From Nemertoderma westbladi (taxonomy: Eukaryota > Xenacoelomorpha > Nemertodermatida > Nemertodermatidae): a stretch of DNA of 64,000 nt. Of this stretch, positions 20,021 through 31,063 are shown piece by piece. Within the stretch, counting starts at the first letter, position 1, and each line of letters begins with the position of its first letter. Position numbers and translations under genes: made by a program. The DNA is taken from the NCBI GenBank assembly GCA_032718475.1, contig JAUCBJ010008708.1, positions 62,001 through 126,000 of the forward strand, in the 5' to 3' direction. The notes below the pieces were generated by a model. That model saw nothing but the letters and a program-made list of their open reading frames with translations, was not told the DNA's origin and searched no databases.

Positions 20021-20480
20021 ATACACCATGTCCTGGAATATAGTGTCGTTATTCAGGTACCGGCCCCCCACCCCAAATATTTCTACAAATCTTAATGAGA
20101 TTACATGAAATTTGAAATTGAGATAGTTTCACCTCCCTTCTCCTCCATGGGTGCGCCAGAATTTTTATTTTTTCTTTCAATCTTTAGCTACAAAAGCGTT
20201 TAAAAAAAGTGTCTCCGGTGATATTTCACCATTTACACGCCAGTTATTCTTCAATCATATAGTGATTTGTTGGTACTGATTGAAAGCTGGCAAAGTAAGG
20301 ATTCAAAATTTGTAACATAATCTGAATTTCATAGCTGAGATATGATCGTTTAAAAGTTTCATGGTTTTGCATCTGCATGAGGCTATTTTATTGTATTAAA
20401 TAAAAATACCATAATTATTCTGGAACATGTTGTTTATTTATGAATTTAGCTACGTAATAGTATAGATTAGAAAGATTATC
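20021..20480 (+). repeat. Inverted-repeat family, copy 1
   Basis: Begins ATACACCATGTCCTGGAATA, runs through a CCGGCCCCCCACCCC stretch and 'GTGTCTCCGGTGATATTTCACC', and ends near TAGCTACGTAATAG. The reverse complement recurs at 38200-38937; two more diverged copies lie at 39681-39992 (same strand) and 41190-41450 (opposite strand). It looks like the end of a large inverted-repeat element. Confidence 0.75.
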
Positions 20481-20759
20481 ACACCAAAAGGCGCGCGGCG
20501 CCAGTCTAGCTGGCATTTATTTCTTAAGATCTCAAATAAAATATTTATTATATAGGAAGGGATCTAGGGGTCTTATACGGTGGCTGATTTAGGCCACATT
20601 TAATTAAATTTTTTTTCGAAGAGGATTAAGAAAAAAATAAACTAAATTATATTATTTAGGGGATTAAGAAAACAGAAACAAATTAAACTAAATTATGTGA
20701 ATATTGATTTTGATTTCTGATTGGTTGAAAAAATAAATAAATGAATTATATGTCTGAAT
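20481..20759. other. AT-rich junction DNA
   Basis: No gene. It contains GGCGCGCGGCGCC near 20491 and a run of AATTAAACTAAATTA-like repeats at about 20635-20700. It separates the inverted-repeat copy from the truncated end of BEL-1. Confidence 0.4.
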
Positions 20760-23426
20760 TTGCAGACTTTAACAAGTCTCTCGTAAAATCCTCCCCACTC
20801 AGGACTCCTGGCGGGAATCCTTTTCCATTCAACAGGGTTTGCTGGGAATCTCATCGATGCCAATTTGCGAAATGTCATGGCATTATCAGAGTGAAATGTT
20901 ATAGGCGTGAGGGGTTAACCACGCAAGTAATCTCCGGATAGCTAGGTGCGTTGTTTTGCATTTCGTATCTGGGACTAGTTCAAGGTGAACGGCTCGTATG
21001 CATGCACATACAAATAATGCAACCCAAACTTTGGTTCCATCCTTGAGGAACAAATGACCAAAGAAGTCAATCCCCGTATGTTTAAAGGGAGTTACAGGTG
21101 TTACACGGAATGGCTGGAGAGTGGACTCAGATGTCCGGTAGGGTATTGATCGATATCGTTGGCATTGAGGACAGTTAAAGATAAGTTTGCGCACAAGTGA
21201 TCTCCCCTTAGGGATCCAATAACTTTGACGAATAGATGCAAGAGTAGCATCATATCCCTGATGTCCAAGTATAACATGAACTTCCATGACGATTAGGTAA
21301 GTCAGGTGACTCTTAGGAGGTAGTAGTGGTAGCGGATCACAGTTACGTATACGGGGTACAAAGACTAATAAGCCATCAATGAGCTTGGGATGAAAGCGCC
21401 AAAGATTGGATGACTTGGATAAATGACTAACAGGACTCAACAACAATCGAATTTCTTTCCCAAAGAATCGATGTTGCTCTACACAAATCAAATAGCTACG
21501 AGCAGCACAAAGTTCTGAGCCACGCAACATTTCCGAGTATTTATTGGTTGGGTGACGAGTATTATGAATAAACCGTTGGACATAAGCTACAGTTCGTATT
21601 AGGGTATTAAGACATGAAAAACGGTATATATCAATAGGGTTATCAATAATAGGGTATGGTGAGTCGATAACGAGTAACTGGGGTGGAGGCAAAGGAACAC
21701 ATGGCCAATGTGACTCAGGCTCAGAAAGAAATGCCGGACCATGTTTGTATAACATGGAGTGTTGTAGTGTAGAAAGATAACAACCCCTAGAGGGAAGATC
21801 AGCAGGGTTTAGTGCTGAAGGTATATAACGCCATTGATCACTAATATGATCAGGACGTGTGAGGTTGCAAATCTCCGCTATGCGGTTGGAAACAAAAATA
21901 TTCCGCTTTGAGACACCTTTGCGAATCCACCACAACACTGCCATTGAATCTGTCCAGATAATTAAGCGACGTGGTTGAAATATCTCAATACAGATATGGT
22001 GGCCTAGTCGACTACCTATAAGGGCAGCAAGTAGTTCGAGTTGGGGAATAGAACGTTGGGGTTTTAAAGGGGCCACCCTAGCCTTTCCGAATAATAAACA
22101 TGGCGATTTTGTTGGATGTACAACATAAGCTAAGCATGCATACGCAGCTTCAGATGCATCACAAAAAATGTGAAGATCACATTGCTCATTAAGGTAAACA
22201 CATCGACGAAAAGTGATAATAGGTGTTAGGGCATCCTGAATCCAAGAATGCCATTGCTGCTGAAGAGATTGAGGCAGTTCATCATCCCAATGACCCTTCA
22301 CAGCCCAAGACTTCTGCAATAATATGCGTGGTATAATCGTCCATGCACAATAAAGGCCCAAAGGATCAAATACCTTGGCAAATGAACGTAAGAGGTGACG
22401 ACGGGTATAAAAAGGTGGCTCAGTTATAACACTGGTATCAATGTACAATCTATCTAATGATGAATTCCATGGAACCCCTAACAGCTTAGTGGGAGACTCA
22501 GTAGGCTTGAGTTCCATTGCAGCAAGTGCAAGAAGATGAATAGCATACTCTAAAAAATATGCTGCTTCCTCTGGGGAATCTTTGCTACTGAGGAGGTCAT
22601 CACAGAAAAAAGCTTCAATAAGCTGTGAGACAATAGTAGGATCTGCATATTTAGAGATATGATATAAAACTACAGAATGTAGGTGGTATGGACTAGAAGA
22701 TACACCAAATGGTGCTCGAACAAATTGCCAGGTGGATCCATTAATAATAAGCTTGACCCACTGACGGTCATTCGGATGTAGTTCAATTTGGTGAAAAGCC
22801 GCTTTAATGTCAGCAATGACGATGTATGGTTTGAGTCGAGATCTCATTAGAATATCAACCATCGGGGCTAACAGGTTAGGTCCAATATCAAGGCAATTAT
22901 TAAGACTGACACCATTCGTATCAGGAGCTGAGCCATTAAATACGATCCGAAGCTTAGGTCTTGGTTTCCAAACACAATGGTAAGGCAAGAAGTTTCCAAC
23001 ATTATTGGCAGTGGTGGCAGGTTCAATAATCCCTTCACTAACTAACTTGGTAAGTTTGTCGGAATATGCAATTAAATCGGAAGATTTCAAAGCCTTTTGC
23101 ATACCATATTGCTGGCGTGAAACCACAGAATAATTAGGAGAAGGACGGCGTGGTCCTTTGAATGGTAGACGAACCTGGTACTGGTTAGGGTTTTCGGTTG
23201 ATTTAACAGGTGGTGGATATGCGCATTCATCATTGTCCAGGAAACTCTGAGATGATATACCAATGGCTTCAAGGGACCACATTTGAGTGACATCATCAGG
23301 TTCCGTAATCAACAGACTTGGAGTTGATTCTATTGATATGTTATGGTTTGGTTCTCCGGACATTGGACCACAAAGAACATAACCAAAGAACGTATCGACT
23401 GGGCGTGGAAGACCAACATTAAGTAT
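20760..23426 (-). pseudogene. pol: BEL-1 Pol: reverse transcriptase, RNase H, integrase (truncated)
   Basis: The open segment starts in the left LTR of BEL-2 (first Met at 23471), so its first 15 or so residues are foreign. BEL/Pao signatures follow: 'YHCVWKPRPKLRIVFNGSA', 'VIADIKAAFHQIELH', an active site reading FFCDDLL (22588-22612) where YVDD is usual, RNase H 'DLHIFCDASEAAYACLAYV', 'WTDSMAVLWWIRKG', 'ALNPADLPSRGC', an integrase zinc finger ('HVILGHQGYDATL', 'CPQCQRYR') and the start of the core ('HTGIDFFGHLFLKDG'). A stop at 20886 and a frame change follow; the 'WGGFYERLVK' motif is seen in another frame before the homology ends. Confidence 0.85.
23422..23426. repeat. Target-site duplication (AGTAT), left of BEL-2
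   Basis: AGTAT occurs here and at 35466-35470, directly outside the two LTRs of BEL-2. Confidence 0.9.
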
Positions 23427-24673
23427 TGTAAAAGCTTCTGTGGGATATAACTGGCCCCTTTTGCTTCGCAATCCAGTTTCCCCCCAGGCGCTGGAATACT
23501 CTAAAAAGGTTCTCTAACTGTATATATATTCCCCTCGCCCGCAAGGTACCGTTACAGGTGTTTTAACGGACATAAAAGTCATTCTGCTATATACGTGTTT
23601 TGGCGGACATGGTAAGGCAAAAAACCTGCAATGCACCAACTACCTTTCACAGCTTAGCCGTGATGATTCATATTACGACATCTAACAGCTGGTTGCTGAC
23701 ATGGAAACAGCCATTGGACGCATGGTTCTTTGTTTGGCTTGAGCCAATCAGAGCGATTTTTCCTGTCGACGTGTAGCTTTTCGGCCGATCATAAGGAGAG
23801 TGTTCAGTCTTACTGTTTTTACTTGATACTTTGTTGTTATTGCTGTCTAAGCCAGAAACACCGGCTTTTTGGGAAGAACTCTAGTAAACTGCTTGAATTA
23901 TCGAAAGTATAAACTGTTACCTCAATAACTCACTAATTAACATGCTCACTTAATTTAATTGCATTAATCATATTGTTTGTACTGTTATTTTACCGTCAGT
24001 TATTAATTGTACCTATTTGTTGATGGAAATATTGCTCTTTGGATAATACGGATAAATCACCCAAATTCCCAATTTTCTTGATACACTACAGGTTAGAGAG
24101 ACCGGCTATATATAACAATTGCGATTTATATCAATGTGGTGTGTATTGAATCTAATGTTATTTAGTAGACACTACCTGAGTCAATTGCTGTTCTCTTCAT
24201 GTGTGATCAAATATACTGACGGTCGGCAGAATAGTGTGCATGATTGTGAGTGTGATGTGACTGGTAACAAAGCATTTCCTAAAGAATGCGACTTATACTT
24301 TAATCATAAGCCTTATCGTTGCGTTTAGTATAAGTCCTAGCTCTGTTTAAATAGATAGAGCGCCACGTCCTAAAGGAACTGTTAATATTTCCCGAAAGTT
24401 AATAATATCTGTCAGAAATTAATTATTAGTGATCTATCGAATAATACAATAGGCTTACACTGCAACCTTACACTGCAATAATAAAATCTAAGCATCCGAA
24501 TTCAGCCTCCCGGGTGTAGATCCATCGGGTGAATGATCGCGCATGGGCTGGCTTCGGCTAATGTTTTGTTTATTAGCATAAAATATTGTCGTATGCTAAA
24601 GGTGTGTTAATTAACTAAAAGACATATAAATTTTGGCAGGTTAAACTGCTAAAGGTCTTCAAAAGCGCGAACA
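23427..24673 (+). repeat. BEL-2 5' LTR (1247 bp)
   Basis: Starts TGTAAAAGC and ends GCGAACA; near-identical to 34219-35465. It contains TATATATATTCCCCTC near 23520, a possible promoter region. The leftmost 45 bases extend the minus-strand Pol ORF of BEL-1. Confidence 0.92.
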
Positions 24674-26941
24674 GTAACAGTTAATAATCTTATTGCAGTA
24701 GGCAATAAGGTTGCAAGTGTAGGCATTAAATACAGTTTAATACTGTTCTGACGAACAGTAACAGTTTATAATCTTATTGCAGTAGGCAATAAGGTTGCAA
24801 ACTACCGTAGTGACTGGTAAAACTGAACCGGTACTTTGTAGGTCAGTAGGCCTAACTGTCATCACCGGTACCGGTACTGCTGTACAAGTACATTTAGTAT
24901 TATTCGATTTGATTATTGTATACTGGTAGGTCTTAGTACTTAATCAGGGACTGCAGCCCTGAATTTTTATTGAGATTTTACCTATTTCTGTCGGTTTTAT
25001 TTCCTAGTAGGCTAATATTGAGCAGAAGGCGTGTGACCCTGCTCAGATTGTTCAGATAATTGTAGGCTGAGCTGCTGTCTGACTGTTGTTGAGTTTGGAG
25101 AGATTACGGCGTGTGTAGAGTTTGTCTGATAAAGTGCCGTTAGTAAGTTGGGGCAGTCATAACTGTAAGGTCAATCCCCTCTTAAAGAGTAAGTCGTACT
25201 ACCGTGTTAGCACGCATACTAACTAACAGTTTCAGAGTCTGCATATACTGTAGTTTATTTAGGCTTGATCGTAGTCTGCCAGTGTTTTAGCCTGTGTTTG
25301 TTTGTGTGGTCTGTTCAGGTACTGTAATAGTTATTACTCAAATATTTGTAGGCTGGATTGTTGTCTAGCTATTTTTAGGTCTGAAGGGATTGCTGCGTGT
25401 GTAGAGTTGGTCTGATCAAGTGCCGTTAGTAAGTTGGGGCAGTCATAACTGTAAGGTCAATCCCCTCTTAAAGAGTAAGTCGTACTACCGTGTTAGCACG
25501 CATACTAACTAACAGTTTCAGAATCTGCACATACAGTAGTTTGTTTAGGCTTGATAGTAGTCTGCCAGCGTTTGGTTTGTATTTGTTTGAGTATTCTGTA
25601 CGGGTAGCGTAATATTTATTATTCAGAGTTTATGCGATTATTCGCAACATTCATGTCCCCAAGTTTATTCCTACAGTAATTGTGCTTGTTATACATACCG
25701 TTATAGTTAAACTAACCCCGGTACTACATCAGGGCTGCTTGGCGTAGGTAAAGACTGACGACTTTGTGCTTCGGTCACTCCAGCAGATGCCGTGGTTCTT
25801 TTAGCTGTTCAAGTATATTTAACTACTGATTATTTGTTATACCGGTACTTGTACCTAATTTAGGGTTTAGAGTACAGTGCCTTCCGAAGTAATTAGTGTA
25901 GGCAGTATATTTGTGTTGTAAAGTGGTTGATAGGCACATTCGTTAGCTCTATTAGCTTCTGGGTAGGAACAATCCGTGATACATAACGTAGTACCTATAG
26001 CGATACGGTTATAGGTCGTCAGGCGGTGGTATTTTCCTATCTGGACAGTACAATATATTTACTACTACTTATTATTTAAATACCGTAGTACCCTGTCCTT
26101 TGTAATAGCCAGAAATCTAACCCTTTGTTGGACTGGTTTGTAGACTTCCTGTAAAATTACCCTAAAAAAATTTCGTACGTAATATTTTGTTGTGTTTAAT
26201 TAGAGAATTGATCTCACCCGTATCGTAAGTAATTTGTAGTATTAAGTAACTTAGGTAAATTAGAATTATCAGTTTTAGTGTCAAATAAATAACACTTCAC
26301 TGAGAGCTCACAGCTTCTGTGTAGTGACTCCCCCAGAAATAATAACATTTATTTCAAATATTGACAAAAACCCATTTAAACGGGTATATATCTATTATAA
26401 ATCAACTCAAACGATTTATAAATAGTAGGCCTGCCAGACAACAACTAGGTCTCAATATCAGTTGGACTACTGCTTAAATAACGGTAATAAAGTAAGTTAA
26501 AGTAACCAAGTAACCCTAAATATTCAGAAATTCAATTATTCTAAAATAATTGATAATTGACATACCGGTATTTATCATAGGCTTATTATATTTATCTCTA
26601 TAAATTTGAGCTGAAATCATACCGGTACTCTGTAATTAATCTAGTCCGTAATTATACTTATATATACTATAAGTGTAAGCTGTATACCGGTATTCACTAT
26701 AGGCCTATTATATATTTATATATATCTGTGCTAAATTTATATACCGGTACCCTGTGACAAACCTAGTTTACAATACTTATATATATATTATAAGCATACC
26801 GTTATTCTAATATATTATATATATATCACGCTACACTGAGTAGCAGTATCGGTAATTAATTATTAGGCTAACAGTGATACTGAATTACTAGACTTGCTTT
26901 AACTGTAATATAGCAGTAGGCATTCGACTGTACAATCAAAC
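24674..26941 (+). other. BEL-2 untranslated leader with internal duplications
   Basis: It has no long ORF. A segment around 25125-25285 (GTTAGTAAGTTGGGGCAGTC through GTAGTCTGCCAG) recurs at about 25411-25571. A shorter unit (AACAGT, CTTATTGCAGTAGGCAATAA, GGTTGCAA) is present at about 24670-24705 and 24751-24795. No TGG-type primer site lies directly after the LTR. Many TACCGGTA words occur. Confidence 0.7.
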
Positions 26942-29900
26942 ATGGCTGACACAAGGCAAACTCTGTCAGATAGTCTTTTAGAAACAACAGCCTGTTTCTC
27001 AGATCAAAGTGTAGAGAATCCCAGACCGAGGTCTGAGACCCCTCCTACTGTAAGAAGGGCAACCCCTGCAGTAGTTGTGTCAGAACCTAGGTTGGTAGAA
27101 GCGATTTCGCAATTTGCGAAGTTAGTGAAGCGCCGTAGGTCTGCCATAGGCACTCGGGCCCAAGTTAAGCGGGATCAGGAAGCAGCTGTCAAACAGCAGC
27201 GACATCCTAGCCAAGAACCTAGTTCCCAGCAGCCCGATAGCTCCAGTAGTTCGGAGACGGTTGAGCGGACGCCCGAACGCGGAGCGAAGATGGCGGATAC
27301 GGTTTATGATGAGCGGCCAACCTTTGAAGAATCAACCGACGCCACTTCTTCTCAAGTGGAAAGCGAAGTGGAAAGCGAAGTGGAAAGCGAATTAACAGCA
27401 GCAGAGAAGCCACGAACTAGAGATGCCATTGACATCTATCTGTCAGACTATCAGCGATTCGTAGGAGACGAAGAGTTGAGGAGACGACTGTCTGGGCTTC
27501 GCCCTAATAGTGAAGGAACCAAGCTTGTGTTAGACGCAATCGATGCGGAAATGTTAGCTGCAAACCAAGCTGAATGTGATGAAAAACTCCGCCTCACTAG
27601 AGTCCGAGAAGAACAAATAAAGAAAAGAAGGATAGAGGAACAAAAGGCGGCGGCTATGGCGGCGGCTATGGCAGAAGCAGAAGTAGAAAGAAAGGCAGCG
27701 GCGGCAGAAGTAGAAGCAAAAGGAAGGGCAGCGGCGGCAGAAGCAAAGGTGGCAAAGGCAGTGGCAGAAGCAGAAAGGAGAGCATCTGAGCAGACTACCC
27801 AACTGGAGTTGGAGAATCTGCAAGAGACACAAGACAGTATAAATAAACAGTTTACTGCTAATCAAATGCAGATGATGAGAAAATCTACTCCCAAGCGCCA
27901 GGGGTACACATCCTCGGAGGAAGGCGATACTACCGATCCTGAAGGCGGAGGAAATAGATCTCATCTAAGTAGGCGTAGAAAAACATATTACCGTCGCAAA
28001 TTGCCTGATTTGCCCCCAGCTGTTAAAAGACAGCTAACTAGCACAGATTTAGGTAGTGCAGAACCCATAGAACAATTTATCCAGGTCAAAAGACTCCCTA
28101 CTATAGTCGATGAACCTGAAATAATTAGGCCTGTAGTTCCCAAAGTCACTTCTGTGCTAGAGACCCCTACACTTCCAGAGCTTAACTCTAAATTCCCTTT
28201 ACATAGCACTACACTGCCTGTACCCGGTGGAACAGTCCATGCAAATACCCCTGTCCAGATAGCAGAGAGAGAAATCAATAATTTGTCTCCCGTCGTCCCG
28301 CGTCAGCCCGCTACTATGTTGGCGACTCCCGCTTCGGCGGTTGAGTGGGTGGAAGAGGGACGGCGGGGGATGAATCTCCTGCTAGGACAGATGCAGGAGA
28401 CTGTCCACCAACTTAAGGGAACAGTGAGGGAAGGTAGAGCAGAGTTGCAAGAAGTGCAGCAAAGTATCGCGCTAGAACGCGACAAATTAGTCAATATACA
28501 AAAAGGCATACCAATGCCCCCTGTAACATTGTGTCAACCCGTTAGGTCTGAAGTATTACATGCGCAAGGTGTGGAGCCTACACGCATCTATACTGCTAGT
28601 GAAGTTGAAACTCCTATAGCAAACCCTATTAAGGGTGATTATAGACCTGTTATTAATGATATTCCCTATAGACCTGATAATGATCCGAGAAATTTGTATA
28701 CCGATAATTCGATATTAAATAACACGATGGCCCAAGAAAGCTTCACGCGTCAGATGGCTAGAACAGAAGCCCGCCAAGCGGTCAAAGTGGGAGAGATCGT
28801 CAAATTCAATGGAGATGAGATGAAATGGTTACCTTTCAACGAATATTACAAAGATAGCATACAGAACTCTGTACTATCTAACGGAGATAAACTTAGATTC
28901 CTCATCAAGTGCTTGGAAGGACCTCCCAAGTTAATGGCGTTAAAGTTTATTGGACATCCAGATGGATTAAGACAAGTTTGGGATACATTAAACATCAGGT
29001 ATGGTAACAAGGATAACATAGCTAAGTATTTGTATGCAAAATTAGTAGCCCCCCGACACTTCCTTAGTAGCGGGATTATAGAGTTTTCCGATGAAATTCA
29101 AGAGATTTGTAGACAACTGGACTGGTTAGGTAAGTCGCATGAATATCAGAGTTCCATGGTTATTGGAGCCGTAGTCTCTACTTTACCAAAGGGTGGAGTA
29201 TGTACACGTTGGGACAAGAAAGTGTTGTACATGAATGAACAACAACGACGAAGTCCTACCATGGCTGATCTCATGTCTTTCTTAGATGGTGAGGTAAAAC
29301 TACAACTCATCAAGCAGGCCAGAGAGAAAACATCGGAAAATAAGGTAAGTGAGAAACCCGTTTCTAGGAGAAGGATAATACCAGTGTGTTATACTGACGA
29401 CGGCGAAAGCCAAGCTTCTCAAGAAGAGGACAGCGGGAAAGACACAGCAAAATCTTACTATGACAACAAGACCTATAAAGACGTAAGTAAATACAAGTCT
29501 CGAACCAGTGACAGGAGAGAACAGGTAACAACAACTCCTCCTACGTCTCCTAAGAGAATTCACGGAAGAAAGCCCGAAGAAAGAACGAGAGTGCAGAACG
29601 TTAACCAAGTTAAGGTGAGTAACATCAAACCAAAATGTGCGCTGTGCGACGGGCCCCACCGTTTGAGTGCGTGTGCTGAATTTCTAAAGAAATCCCCTGT
29701 AGACAGACGTACAGTCCTGTGGAATAAGCGGCTATGCTATAATTGCCTCAGATCAGGACACCAACGGCGAACCTGTTACTCCGACGTAAAGTGTGCAAAG
29801 TGTGGCGCGAAACATCACATCTTGTTACACAGTGAGTTCGAACGAGACAACCCGAGTCAGGTAAGTGAGCCCGAACTACATGTCCAATTCAGTGATGTGA

Positions 29901-31063
29901 ACGACACTGACCAAGGTTCTGAGTGGGAAGGATTCTATACAGACGAATTCTCCGATGCCAACGAATCCTGTTATCTAATAAATACCACAGTGTATCGAGC
30001 ACTTACGGATGAAAAGGACACTGACGAGTTTACTCCAACTCCTTTTGACAAACAACCATCTTGGAAAGTTCCAACTTCCAACATAGGAATAAGAGAATTT
30101 CCTGTAGTGCAAGTTCGAGTTCATGGTCCCAACAAGAGTTACATAGTGAATGCCCTACTTGACTCCGGCAGCACAGGAACATTCATCGATCAAGAACTAG
30201 CCGAAGATATCTTTGCTGGACAACCCAAGTTCCGGACTAAATTGAATATGTCAGGAATTGTGCAGGTTTGGAAATCTACCCTAACGGCAGATTACTATGT
30301 AGGTGTGTTGTCCACCCCCCAGGATAAGTTAGGAACACAAGGTATAAGGTCAGTAAAAATGGTGGCTATAAAGAACTTTGCTACTACTCAAGCAGAACCT
30401 TATAACTGGGACGAGGACGAGTGCATCCAACATCTTGAGATACCTCGATTCCAAACCGATTATCCTGGAGTGCAAATACTCATCGGCCAAAACGCGCATG
30501 AGGCGCTCGAGCCATTAGAGAAACGGCCTGCTCAACCACAGTCACTACAAACCTATGCGGTAAGAACTAGAGTAGGTTGGTACTTCACTGGCCCTTCCCG
30601 TAGAACTCTCAAAGAGAGATTACCTCAACAACAGGTATACCAAGTAAAGGGGGAAGTGGAGAGCAGTGATGTGGACGATCCAACTGAGGGAACACCATAC
30701 TCCTCAGATAATGACGATATTAACTCCAATGTAGATCAATGGAGACATTGCCTTGGGACGATTAATCCAGCCAACATCGCTTCCAGAGGAGCAACTCCTC
30801 AAGAACTGATAGATACTCCAGGCTGGTTAGGTGGATCCGACTCCTTAAGTAAAGAAGAAGAAGAATTGCCTCCTCATCTTACCACGGCAGAGAGTAGACA
30901 GGCCAAGGGAGCGGAGAAACTAACACAACAACTCAATCGCCCAGCTGGTCGTTTATGTTTACTGGAAAGAGACCGAAAACTGTCCGGAAACTATGGAAGG
31001 CAAGATACTCTTCCTACGACCACTTCCCTAATCCGACAAATATCTAGGGACTCTATAACGTAA
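26942..31063 (+). CDS. BEL-2 Gag-protease polyprotein fused to the tail of RNase H
   Basis: 1373 residues from the ATG at 26942. Residues 1-200 are polar, with a three-fold VESE repeat (27357-27392). Residues about 217-295 are an Ala/Glu/Lys-rich coiled coil. The capsid-like region lies near 620-790 ('VKFNGDEMKWLPFNEYYKDSI'). Zinc knuckles near 899-960 (CALC...CYNCLRSGHQRRTC, CAKCGAKHH) bind nucleic acid. The aspartic protease is near 1075 ('ALLDSGSTGTFIDQELAED'), with 'VGWYFTGPS' after it. Near residue 1265 the reading jumps directly to 'QWRHCLGTINPANIASRG', the end of RNase H, so reverse transcriptase and most of RNase H are deleted in frame. It ends soon after, without integrase. It could still make capsids. 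Confidence 0.88.
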   Translation: MADTRQTLSDSLLETTACFSDQSVENPRPRSETPPTVRRATPAVVVSEPRLVEAISQFAKLVKRRRSAIGTRAQVKRDQEAAVKQQRHPSQEPSSQQPDSSSSSETVERTPERGAKMADTVYDERPTFEESTDATSSQVESEVESEVESELTAAEKPRTRDAIDIYLSDYQRFVGDEELRRRLSGLRPNSEGTKLVLDAIDAEMLAANQAECDEKLRLTRVREEQIKKRRIEEQKAAAMAAAMAEAEVERKAAAAEVEAKGRAAAAEAKVAKAVAEAERRASEQTTQLELENLQETQDSINKQFTANQMQMMRKSTPKRQGYTSSEEGDTTDPEGGGNRSHLSRRRKTYYRRKLPDLPPAVKRQLTSTDLGSAEPIEQFIQVKRLPTIVDEPEIIRPVVPKVTSVLETPTLPELNSKFPLHSTTLPVPGGTVHANTPVQIAEREINNLSPVVPRQPATMLATPASAVEWVEEGRRGMNLLLGQMQETVHQLKGTVREGRAELQEVQQSIALERDKLVNIQKGIPMPPVTLCQPVRSEVLHAQGVEPTRIYTASEVETPIANPIKGDYRPVINDIPYRPDNDPRNLYTDNSILNNTMAQESFTRQMARTEARQAVKVGEIVKFNGDEMKWLPFNEYYKDSIQNSVLSNGDKLRFLIKCLEGPPKLMALKFIGHPDGLRQVWDTLNIRYGNKDNIAKYLYAKLVAPRHFLSSGIIEFSDEIQEICRQLDWLGKSHEYQSSMVIGAVVSTLPKGGVCTRWDKKVLYMNEQQRRSPTMADLMSFLDGEVKLQLIKQAREKTSENKVSEKPVSRRRIIPVCYTDDGESQASQEEDSGKDTAKSYYDNKTYKDVSKYKSRTSDRREQVTTTPPTSPKRIHGRKPEERTRVQNVNQVKVSNIKPKCALCDGPHRLSACAEFLKKSPVDRRTVLWNKRLCYNCLRSGHQRRTCYSDVKCAKCGAKHHILLHSEFERDNPSQVSEPELHVQFSDVNDTDQGSEWEGFYTDEFSDANESCYLINTTVYRALTDEKDTDEFTPTPFDKQPSWKVPTSNIGIREFPVVQVRVHGPNKSYIVNALLDSGSTGTFIDQELAEDIFAGQPKFRTKLNMSGIVQVWKSTLTADYYVGVLSTPQDKLGTQGIRSVKMVAIKNFATTQAEPYNWDEDECIQHLEIPRFQTDYPGVQILIGQNAHEALEPLEKRPAQPQSLQTYAVRTRVGWYFTGPSRRTLKERLPQQQVYQVKGEVESSDVDDPTEGTPYSSDNDDINSNVDQWRHCLGTINPANIASRGATPQELIDTPGWLGGSDSLSKEEEELPPHLTTAESRQAKGAEKLTQQLNRPAGRLCLLERDRKLSGNYGRQDTLPTTTSLIRQISRDSIT

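Noticed and set aside
24119-24328. 69-codon ORF with several Cys, duplicated at 34911-35120
   Set aside because: It lies in the LTR of BEL-2; the identity of the two copies follows from LTR duplication and not from coding constraint.
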